Source: Cranoglanis bouderius (lineage: Eukaryota; Chordata; Actinopteri; Siluriformes; Cranoglanididae). Taken from it: 64,000 nt of DNA. Each line of letters opens with the position of its first letter. The first letter of the stretch is position 1. The position numbers were made by a program, and so were the translations under genes. The DNA lies in the NCBI GenBank assembly GCA_023630585.1, contig CM042548.1, positions 13,501,027 through 13,565,026 on the forward strand, written 5' to 3'. Below the pieces are notes generated by a model. The model had not been told where the DNA came from. It did not search any database and saw only the letters and a program-made list of their open reading frames with translations. Positions 9,894 to 19,004 of this stretch are shown here, piece by piece.

Positions 9894-11669
9894 ATGACGA
9901 CTACGTTCCTGCCCAAAGCAGCAACCAACCGGCAGCACTTAAGCAGGGAGCAGCTGGACGAAGAAGTAAACAGGCTGATGGCGCATGATCCTACCCAGAA
10001 CTACAGCTACAAGGACTGGGCCAAGATCATCGGAAGCCTCGCTCACAACCTCCTCATCCAGGCATGGCGCAGCGAGAACAGCAACATCGACCTGGAGCAA
10101 ACAGTAATGATGCTCCAGTTTCAAGTCGAAGAGGCCCGGGCAAGCCAGGCCCACGTTCAAACTAGCCTGGTTCAGCTATCCCCCGAGACTGCGGACCAGC
10201 GTGGAACAGATCCTGAGCTACAAGAGGAAGTGGAGAAACTCCAATAAGCCCTGCAAGACCTTCAAGCAGAGACAGAGCAAAGAGGGCAACTGGAGAGAAA
10301 AACCAGGGATGAACTGAACAAGAAAATCCAAAAAGTAGGGAGTGAACTGGAGGAAAGGCATGCTAAGTTCAAGGCCTGTGAGAACCACCTGCTGATGGCC
10401 CAAACTGAAATCGAGGCCTTAGTACGAGAAAAAAGACTCTCTCAAAGATGAACTTGACACTGTTCGCCGAGAATTGAAATATTCCTACTTGCTACAGAGT
10501 GACCAGACAAGGGAAACACTCACCACGGAGTTTCCCACGACCAGTGAGGCGAAATCCCCGGCCACGAGCTCCTAGCTCGAAAGGGGGGTGAAAGCCCACT
10601 GCTCAAGAAGTCACCAAGCGACAGTCAAGAACCCCCGTCAGCCACAAGGGGGTGGAAGCCTTTCCAGAGCATTCTTGCCACCAGTCACGGCATGGCTCAC
10701 AAAGAACTGGACAAGCTGGCCAGGAACATCCCTACGTTCACTCCAAACCCAGCAGGAGACCACGACGTTCATGCCTATCTACAAGATATAGACTTTCTTT
10801 TACAGACTTTGAACAATGTGACTATGTGGGACAGATTATACTTGCTCAGGATTACGTCCAGTCGCGATGTGTGGAGTTTCCTAGATCGACAACCAGAAAC
10901 TGTCAGATCGGATTACCAAGAAGTACGACAGGCGCTGATTAAGGAGTACTCTGACCCTGAATCAGATCAAGGGATTATTGCAGCTATGGACTTAAAACAG
11001 AACCGGCTCGAAACTCCACAGGCCTATTACCACAGACTCCGGCGGGCCTACTTCGGGGCACGGAACGAGCCAGGAATGGAGGAGGACGTCAACTTCAGGA
11101 CTCTGTTCCTCCGAAATCTGCATCCTACAGTGAACCATCACATACGGGTCCTAGCCTGCCCACGCAGCATGTCCACTCAACAGCTGCGGGACCTGGCCCA
11201 AAAGGCCTACACCAAGCAGAAGGCCGCCTCCGAAAAGACTGTGAAAAATCCAACTATTTACCCTGTCTCTGATCACTGCTCAGAACTGGCCCTAGAGGGT
11301 GCACAAACACACTACAGTGACCGACCCTTTAACAGAGAGAGAGGACCGCCACCAGCCAGCAGAGAGCACTACAACCGAGGTGGTGAGCGTCCCAAACACC
11401 AGACTGGATGCCCTGAAAGATTCCGGGACCAGCCACGTCCAGCTAACAACCCAAAGGGCGGAGTCACATGGGAGCCCCGCCGATGGCCTAGAAACGGCCG
11501 ACCTTCATCGGCCCGGGAACTTAACGCAGACAAGCCTGAGTCCGAACCTTCACTAAAGCAGGATGACACGGCTACGTCTGAGTCTGCAGAGATCTTGAGA
11601 ATGATGAAGGAGATCATCCGGAATAAAGCTCGCAAGTTAAATGAGAAAGACAAGCCAGACTCCTTGTGA
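9894..11669 (+). pseudogene. gag: Gag of the retrovirus-like element
   Basis: The frame opens at ATG 9894 and ends at TGA 11667-11669. The first part (9894-10450) is rich in Gln and Glu and looks like a coiled coil. The second (from about 10692) is a capsid-like domain, with an aromatic and leucine-rich block typical of LTR-element Gag. The C-terminus is basic, with many Arg, Gly and Pro (for example RPKHQTG, EPRRWPRNGRP). I see no CCHC zinc knuckle. Breaks are a TAA at 10245, a frameshift in the A-run near 10430, and a compensating shift at the G-run near 10580. Start and end are therefore in the same frame. Confidence 0.8.
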
Positions 11670-11675
11670 CTAAGA
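11664..11675 (+). promoter_or_regulatory. Candidate stop-codon readthrough site between gag and pol
   Basis: The gag stop TGA (11667-11669) is followed by CTA, and the frame stays open on into the protease. UGA CUA is the best-known leaky stop context in animal mRNAs. Gammaretroviruses use in-frame stop readthrough to make Gag-Pol, though with UAG. That this copy uses it is inferred; mutation of a sense codon to TGA is the alternative. Confidence 0.5.
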
Positions 11676-13079
11676 GCCAGACCTGAAACCAACCTCTCTA
11701 GAGGGCCTCTGACTGAGCCAACAACACCGACTCCCACTGATCAGCCACTAAAAACAGAAGAGACTAAGACATCACCAAGTGACAGCTTCACCCACTTACC
11801 TCCGCTGACGGCTGGACACCCAAAGCAAACTGACCCACTACTTCACACTGCTGACCAAGACTCCAAGGTGCCAGAAAGTGCTGTTTTAGTTGTCTGCCTC
11901 TCCAACAAATCACCTGAGACCAGCCCCAACTGCCTATCAGTCACTACACAAGCCCCGGTGCCAAGGCTCCTGGGAAATCTGATTGAAAAGGGAGTGGCCC
12001 GGAAACTCTACCTAGCTATCACGCTGGAACATGCAGTTAAACTGGAAGCCCTGGTGGACACGGGAGCAGACCTCACTCTGATGTCATCCAAACTCTTTGT
12101 CAGACTCAGAGTTGAAACTAAGAGACAGAATCGGACTTTAAAATCACAAAGGTGCGAGCTGAATGTACAATCATACAGCCAAAATGAGGTACAACTTGAG
12201 CAGATAGCACCTATTCACCTAACCATTGGTCCTATGAGCCTGGTGCACCCTTCGTACATTTCACCAATGGACACTTATCCCCTTCTCGTGGGAAAAGATC
12301 TACTAGAGTGCTTTGAGCCCTTATTGGACTTCAAACAGTTAAAAATCTGGGCTCAAGTTCGAGAACCTCTGCCTCTCCAGTCACACAGGTCACCTGACCC
12401 AGACTGCCAGGTCACAGAGGTCATGGGAAATCCTCAGATCACAGAGGTCACGGGAAATCCCACGGTCACAGAGGTCACGGGTAATCCCACAGCCAACCGT
12501 GGGAACACGAGGTTCACACCAGGGCAAAGTTCAAATCCACTACTCTGCACTTTTGGACTCAACAAAGACTCTGAGTCCTTCTGCCCTAAAGTCACAACCG
12601 GCCTGCAACTAAATGTGAAAACCACAGACATTGTACTGGCATTATGGGCAGACAACTCAGCCATCAGCCTCACGCTGTTTAACACCCTCCTTAAGGGCAT
12701 ACCTGATCTTCCGTTTGTCAACAAGCGCACCCGCTTTCCCTGGGACCCCTGTCTGTCTATGATGACAACTGCAAAGGGGATCTGTGCATTGAATGTGAAA
12801 TGGAACAGTCGGTGCATAACATATTACTTCCTGGTCCTACCAGACCCACCACATGATGTTTACCTTGGAGCAGACATCATGATTCATCTTAGGGCCCATG
12901 TGGACTTTATAAATGAGGTGGTGTGGGCCCCAATAATCTCACAGCCCCCTGTTGTTCCTGTCAACCACGAGAACCTCATGTCAGGGCAGACCATTCCAGA
13001 AGTCTGCACCCTGGTCAGTGAACAGGGCACTGTAGTCCTGGCTTACACCAAAGGGGTCATTGTTTGGCTCAACATATGA
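11670..13079 (+). CDS. pol: Protease region of pol
   Basis: This frame continues directly from the gag stop; the first ATG is at 11868. It carries a retropepsin: active site LVDTGADLTLM (catalytic Asp at 12057-12059) and, about 80 residues on, YPLLVGKDLLE, the usual C-terminal retropepsin motif. Then come three in-frame copies of a 10-residue repeat (about 12406-12495, core TEVTGNP). A second block follows that looks like a worn protease fold (ALWADNSAISLTLF, then VYLGADIMI) without the DTG triad. A TGA at 13077 interrupts the frame before RT. Aspartic protease of this type cleaves Gag and Pol polyproteins. Confidence 0.8.
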   Translation, partial: LRARPETNLSRGPLTEPTTPTPTDQPLKTEETKTSPSDSFTHLPPLTAGHPKQTDPLLHTADQDSKVPESAVLVVCLSNKSPETSPNCLSVTTQAPVPRLLGNLIEKGVARKLYLAITLEHAVKLEALVDTGADLTLMSSKLFVRLRVETKRQNRTLKSQRCELNVQSYSQNEVQLEQIAPIHLTIGPMSLVHPSYISPMDTYPLLVGKDLLECFEPLLDFKQLKIWAQVREPLPLQSHRSPDPDCQVTEVMGNPQITEVTGNPTVTEVTGNPTANRGNTRFTPGQSSNPLLCTFGLNKDSESFCPKVTTGLQLNVKTTDIVLALWADNSAISLTLFNTLLKGIPDLPFVNKRTRFPWDPCLSMMTTAKGICALNVKWNSRCITYYFLVLPDPPHDVYLGADIMIHLRAHVDFINEVVWAPIISQPPVVPVNHENLMSGQTIPEVCTLVSEQGTVVLAYTKGVIVWLNI

Positions 13080-14640
13080 CGTGGTCAAACATTAAACCAC
13101 ATGCTGGGCTTCTTCCAACCTTCACCTGAATGCTTGGAACTGGGACTTACTTTGGAAGCCACACCCCTCACTGAAGTGTCATCCCGTGCAGTTTACATCC
13201 TGTTCAACAACTGCACAGCAATGGACATTAGAATTCCCAAGGCCTACCGCCTGGGGTGGCTAGTGAGCCATGACTTTCATGACATTGAAATGAGTTTACC
13301 GATCATCGGGCCAATTCCAGCTCCTATGGTCTCAGAAGGGAGCTCAGATGACACAGTATTGACAGCCCCCTTCAAGTTTGTCTCCATCACTTCAGTCATG
13401 CCAGTAACCACAGGATTAGCATGCAGAATGGAGCTAACAAAGGACCAACACCTTGCAGTCTACACAGTCTCCAACCAGCCTGCCTGTGAGACTGATGAGA
13501 ATACTGCCCCTCTGACTGCTAATGAGACAACAGACACTAGCACAGAGGAGCCCTATCCAGGATTTGAGACACAAGTCCAGCAAATTCTGAAGGATGCAGA
13601 TGCCATACAAAACGATACAGACCGTCAAAAACTCAGACAGGTCTTGTACAAGTTTAAAGTGTCATTCGCCAAAGACTCTCTGGACTGTGGCCTCATGGGC
13701 CTCCATACGGTGCACAACCCGACGCACCCAAATGCTCGTCCCACTTTCGTCAAGCAGTACAAGATTCCAATCGCCTCACACGAACCAGTGCAGGAGATTA
13801 TTGATTCCATGCTTGAGAAAGGTGTCATCTGCCCATGCAACAGCACCTATTCTGCTCCCATCTGGCCCGTCCTTAAGCCAAATGGGAAGTGGCGACCCAC
13901 CATTGACTACAGGAAACTGAACCAGCAGGTGCCACTGTCACGATGGCCCATGACCCAGCTGGAGCAGGAAATACCCAGAATACAAGGAGCCACCATCTTC
14001 TCTACACTTGACGTGGCCTCAGGATTCTGGACTATACCTGTACATACAGACGACCAACACAAGCTGGCCTTCACTTTTGGCAACCGACAGTACACGTTTA
14101 CAAGATGCCCATTTGGCTATGCCAACTCACCAGCGGAGTTCAACATCTTCTTGAACAAAGCTTGCCCGGACGCCAGAATGAGAGGCAACCTCATCTATGT
14201 AGACGATGTTCTCATGAAAAGCACAACGGTGGCTGACCACCTGAGAGAAATAGACTATGTACTGGACCAATTAACCACTGCCGGTGCCAAGATCACCCTC
14301 CACGTAGGACAGTGGTGCCGAACCAAAGTCAACTATGTGGGCCTACTCATCAGATCACGGGGCATTTAACCTCAGACTAGCCGCATCCAGGCCATCCAGA
14401 ACATCAAGCCTCCCACTAATGTCTCAGAGCTGCGGAGTTTTCTAGGCGTGTGCAACTAATCACGACAGTTCATCGAGAACTACTCGGACATTGCACGACC
14501 ATTAACTATGCTTCTCAAAAAGGACTGCCCATTCGCCTGGACAGAGGCTCAAGCGAACGACATGAAAGAACTTAAAGGACATTTGTGCACAGCTCCATGC
14601 CTGGCTTACCCTGATCCACAAAAAGAGTTTTATTGCTGGA
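13080..14640 (+). pseudogene. pol: Reverse transcriptase region of pol
   Basis: It is in the same frame as the protease, after the TGA at 13077. About 200 residues of linker precede the RT palm and fingers. Motifs in order are an APIWPVLKPNGKWR block, IDYRKLNQQ, FSTLDVASGFW with the first catalytic Asp, TRCPFGYANSPAEF, and the YVDD box at 14196-14207. The thumb region follows with further breaks: TAA at 14367 and TAA at 14457. Near 14637 the reading frame shifts. RT copies the RNA genome into DNA in the particle. The sequence sits between Ty3/Gypsy and retroviral types. Confidence 0.88.
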
Positions 14641-15442
14641 TTCTCCAACCACTGTCTCAGTGCGGGTCTTTACCAAAATCATGACCAGGACAAAAGAGTG
14701 GTTGCATATGCCAGCAAGACACTCCTTCCACCGGAGACTAAATACTCGGATTGTGAAAAGGCACTGCTCTGCACTGTATGGGCCATACAGCGATTCTCCA
14801 ACTACATCGGAGCACAAAAGGTCATCATAGAAACTTGCCACCAGCCTGTAATGTTTCTCAACAGCCAACGCATCCAAGATGGCATGGTCACCAATTCACG
14901 CATAGCCACGTGGTTGATGGCCCTCCAGGGGCGCAACATTGAGGCACAATACACCCAGAATCACAAGTCTGCACTGGGCAACGGCTTGGCTGCATGCCAA
15001 AACTGCTCTGATGACACACCTGCTGGACGCAGAGGGACCCCAGCAACAACAACCAACCTGTCACAGGTACTTTGAGGAGAAGGTGTGCCAAGGGATGCCT
15101 ACTACCTACGTCGATGGGTGTTCCTACAACCACGAAGGTACCTTAAAAGCCAGTGCAGGAGTGCTATGGCTAAACAACCACCCCTGTCCACCGCAACATT
15201 TCCAGTTAGGCCCTCAGTCATCACAACATGCTGAGGTAGCAGCCATCCTGATAACCCTTCAGATCGCTGCGGCCCATAACATCAGAGAACTCCTCATTTG
15301 CACAGACTCTAACTATGCAAGACTCAGTTTCACATGCCATCTTTCGGGCTGGAAACAAAATGGGTTCAAGATGGCAAACAACAAGCCGGTCAAACACCAA
15401 CACCTGTTCTAAGCATGTGAGGACATCACAAGAACACACGAC
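14641..15442 (+). pseudogene. pol: Tether (degenerate RNase H-like) and second RNase H of pol
   Basis: The first block (14698-15000) has the Ty3-type RNase H landmarks VAYASKTLLPPE and KYSDCEKALL, but the usual Asp of the TDH motif is replaced (ETCHQP). It fits the retroviral connection or tether domain. The second block (about 15080-15410) has its own RNase H signature: TYVDGCS, AEVAAILITLQ and LLICTDSNYA. The final His/Asp segment (KVKGHSK, NDQTDALAK) follows at about 15458-15530 in the integrase frame. A frameshift lies near 15050 and a TAA at 15410. This two-part arrangement is known from vertebrate retroviruses. Confidence 0.8.
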
Positions 15443-17011
15443 ATGATCATCTATTGGAAAAAGGTGAAAGGACACTCAAAACAACCAGGCCTGGATAAAG
15501 ACCTGAATGACCAAACCGATGCCCTTGCCAAAATGGGCGCACTACATGGAGACCTATGGTCACCTCAAGCTCAGCCACCCATCTTGAATGTGGCAGCAAT
15601 AACCCGCAGCAAGCAAACCCTTCCTGCAACACCACAAGCCTCGCAGCCACTTTTGCTGGTGCCACAAATCCCTAACAATGACATAGCTGATCTTCAAGCC
15701 TCCATCCAAGCTATGCTACACCACCTCTCTGACCCCTCCAACCACCCGATCACACCGTCTGACCTCACTGCTGCCCCTTCCCTCAGACGGCTGCATGAGA
15801 TCAAAGACATGCTGCGTGTGAAGGACAACATTCTGTGGTATGTCCCTGACGACCTCACAGTGCCAAGGCTCATGGTGCCACAGGGCCAAAGGGGGGTCAT
15901 GTTAATGTATGCCCATGACGCACCATGTGCTGGACATCATGGTACCAGAGCCACTTACGACACACTGAAGCAAGTGGCATACTGGCCCAGTATGCAGCAA
16001 GACGTGGCAGAGTACGTCAGAGGGTGCCTGGTTTGCTGCCAATTCGAACCAGCAAACCCAAACCACAGAGCCCCACTGCAATGCAGAGGAGTCACATTTC
16101 CATGGTCAGACCTCCAAATAGACTGGGTGGGACCTCTGCCCAGGTCAACAAGGGGCAACAAGTACTTCCTCACAGTTGTATGCCAATTCACCAAGTGGGT
16201 AGAGTGTCTTCCAGCACCCAACGACACTGCCCAGACCACGGCATACCTACTGATGAACCATATCTTCTCCAGGTTCGGACTGCTGCTAAGGGTCAACTCT
16301 GACAGGGGCACACACTTTATAGCTGAGATCATGCAGCAGACTTGGAAGCTCCTGGGTGTACAGGATCAACTACACATCAGCCACCACCCCATGTCCTCAG
16401 GCCAAGTGGAGCGAACCAATCGAACTGTGGTCAGCATACTAAGAAAATACGTGTCTGCCAACCAAAAGGACTGGGATGCGAAACTTCCCCTGGTACTCAT
16501 GGCCATCAGAGCCACCCCGCAGGAATCAACTTGCGTGTCTCCCTTCGAATTGATGACTGGGCGGCAAATGACCCTACCGCTGCACCTACTGTACCAACCG
16601 GGAGACTCCAACCTTGTCACAGCCTACACCACACACCAATACCTGGATGAGCTACACCGGCACCTAAGGACGACATTTGTTTTTGCCCTACAACAGATGC
16701 AAATGAGCACTGAAGGCCAGAAAGCATATTATGACTGGAAAGCATCACACCAGGAACTGAATGTGGGTGATAAGGTCTGGTACTACAGCTTCACACAGCC
16801 ACTCCAGACAGCCTCCAAACGACTGTCAAAGAAATTACTCCCCCTCTGGACAGGACTGCACGAGATTGTGGACAAACTCTCCCCAGTCGCGTACAGAATC
16901 CAACTAAGGCGGGGACAGAAAGACTCAATTTTCAAATGGGCCCATCGAAATCAAATAAAGAGACATGTGGCCGCTGGCAGGGAAAGGAAAGTGGGGGCTA
17001 ATGTAAACTAA
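15443..17011 (+). CDS. pol: End of RNase H plus integrase of pol
   Basis: This 522-codon open frame first completes RNase H, then encodes integrase. A zinc-binding HHCC region comes first (YAHDAPCAGHHG, then CLVC). The DDE core has D at 16121 (QIDWVG), D at 16301 (NSDRGTHF) and E at 16409 (GQVERTNR), which gives 35 residues between the last two. The C-terminus has an SH3-like block (VGDKVWYY) and a GPY/F-like stretch (LWTGLHEIVDKLSPVAYRI). All catalytic residues are present and the frame is intact, so this is the best-preserved part of pol. It inserts the cDNA into the host chromosome. The TAA stop at 17009 is followed in the same frame by env. Confidence 0.92.
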   Translation: MIIYWKKVKGHSKQPGLDKDLNDQTDALAKMGALHGDLWSPQAQPPILNVAAITRSKQTLPATPQASQPLLLVPQIPNNDIADLQASIQAMLHHLSDPSNHPITPSDLTAAPSLRRLHEIKDMLRVKDNILWYVPDDLTVPRLMVPQGQRGVMLMYAHDAPCAGHHGTRATYDTLKQVAYWPSMQQDVAEYVRGCLVCCQFEPANPNHRAPLQCRGVTFPWSDLQIDWVGPLPRSTRGNKYFLTVVCQFTKWVECLPAPNDTAQTTAYLLMNHIFSRFGLLLRVNSDRGTHFIAEIMQQTWKLLGVQDQLHISHHPMSSGQVERTNRTVVSILRKYVSANQKDWDAKLPLVLMAIRATPQESTCVSPFELMTGRQMTLPLHLLYQPGDSNLVTAYTTHQYLDELHRHLRTTFVFALQQMQMSTEGQKAYYDWKASHQELNVGDKVWYYSFTQPLQTASKRLSKKLLPLWTGLHEIVDKLSPVAYRIQLRRGQKDSIFKWAHRNQIKRHVAAGRERKVGANVN

Positions 17012-18898
17012 CCCAGTCACAGTCCGCAGAGCGAGGAAATCATCCTGACCAACCAGGGACATCAACCGCTGACATACTGCCTTTCTCTTTCTCTCTCCCT
17101 CTCTTTTCTGCTGCTGTGGCTCACCATCCTATACCTCCAGACAACCGGAGGACAACCGCAACCAGAAATCACCACACTGGGTCCAGCATCAGGTATTGTA
17201 CTGCGAGAACAACCTGGACCCCTCATCACCAACTGCAGGACCCACACCCAGAAAGTGTACATCCGACTCAACCATCGCAACGTCCACCAAGCACACTACC
17301 CATGCACCGTGGCACAATACAGCTGGGCAGGTGCCCAATGGACAGAGAACGCCCTCAATCACGCAGAGGCTGATGTCAAGTACATGCTCACCCAAATAGA
17401 GAAAATGACTGTCACCCAAGCAGAGCTAAGTGGACACAACCCCCATACTAAGCGGTACTTGGGAGCTTTACTCGGAGCCGCCACTGCTGTTGGAACCCTG
17501 TTCAACATCGGCATGTCTAGTGTCAATGTAGTGAGCCTAGCCACCGTAAGGCGACATGTGGCCGAAATTCAAACTGAGATTCCACAGCTTAGAGAGCAGC
17601 TCGCGACCCAAAGTCAAACCCTACAGACCATTGGCAAATCATTGAAAGGCACTGTGGTTGTCCTCAATACTCACAGTGTCCTGCTGAACCAAACTGTGAA
17701 CTCAACGAAGCAGTTGTTTTCAATCTTCCAAAATGATTTTGCTCAAACTCAACTGGTCACATCCCTCATGACAGACATGCTGTGAGAGGTGAGCTCCTCC
17801 ATTGACAGCTTGGCAATGGGTAGGATTCCAATGTACCTGGTACCCCTGAGCCTCGTGCAATCGGTGCTGGCCTCCGCTACTACCGGCCCAACCGACCCTC
17901 TGCAAGCACATCTCGCTTAATCTCTGGGTAGTGCCCTCCCCTTACACGTCGACCCCGAACAAGGTGAGGTGGCCATCCTCCTGAATCTACCCATCATCGA
18001 ATCAAACAACATCTACAGGCTCAAAGACGTTGTCAATGTCGGGTTTTGGCGAAGCAACACCCACATTAAAATACACACCCCAGATGTGGTGGCCTACCAT
18101 GACAGTAATACCCAGCTGTACCTGGCCCCAAACCTGCGCATGTGTACTTTGACGAAAGATATTTACTATCTCTGTCCCAGCAAGCCTTTCCTCAGGGATA
18201 ACACCGAAGGGATCTGTGGATTGCAGCCGATGAGGGGCGACACACGCTGCCCTGCCAAGGCCAAGCTGCGCACCCAAGTCATCGAAACACAAGCTGAGAT
18301 TGTGGGTAATCGGTGGCTGGTCAACACTCCCTCACGTATGGCCACCCTGACCTACGATCAGCATGACACCACCACCCGCGTCAGCCTGCCCAACCAGAGC
18401 CTGTGGATTCAAGTACCGAAAGGTGTCATCCTCCACCTCGACGACCTGGCATTGTACCACCTCCCGAGTGAAGAGTACTAGTCAGAGCTGGAAATCTCGG
18501 CCTTCTTCAAGAACCACAACCTCACACTGGATCCAGAACTGGAACTGAGGATTGAGCAAGGGGGGACCCAGTTAATCGACCTCACTCCCCTCGAAGCGAC
18601 CATCCAAGCACTATCCCGTTTGCCCAGCCCGACCAGTTCAACAGTGGTTCAAGCCTGGACAGCCGCTGACACTGCGCTCTGCCTCTCTACGGCCATAGGG
18701 TACGCCCTGACGCTAGGCCTGGCCTTCACCCTGTTAAAACGAATCAACGCGACACGGGAATCCATGAACAGGTGCGTGGCCGCCCTTCCTCGAGGCTTCA
18801 AACGGAAACCACGGAGAGGGGAGACCCAAACAGAGACTACACCCAACCTCATCGAGATGGATCCTCAACCTGGGGATCAAAAAGTTGAGGACAATTAG
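17012..18898 (+). pseudogene. env: Envelope glycoprotein, class I F-like
   Basis: One frame of 629 codons broken by TGA 17783, TAA 17918 and TAG 18479. It has no ATG before its signal-peptide-like hydrophobic run (about 17078-17140; the first ATG is 17255), so the mRNA is presumably spliced. A Lys-Arg pair at 17450-17455 is followed by YLGALLGAATAVGTLFNI, a fusion-peptide-like segment. A heptad-rich region with many Gln and Leu comes next (about 17550-17720). A cysteine-rich part follows (about 18145-18255). A hydrophobic anchor (about 18665-18740) precedes a basic tail. The order matches class I fusion proteins such as those of Mononegavirales, as reported for lokiretroviruses; insect errantivirus F-type Env is the alternative. 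Homology is inferred from the layout. Confidence 0.75.
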
Positions 18899-18991
18899 GA
18901 TCCCCCGTCAATCGACCAGTTTGATACACTCGCCATCCGATCGCCATGACGACTGTCGCCCAACGATGTCCACACTGGGACATCATTGTCC

Positions 18992-19003
18992 GAAAGGGGG
19001 GGA
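18992..19003 (+). promoter_or_regulatory. Polypurine tract
   Basis: GAAAGGGGGGGA lies directly before the 3' LTR, separated by one base. Such tracts prime plus-strand DNA synthesis in LTR elements. Confidence 0.85.
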
Positions 19004-19004
19004 C

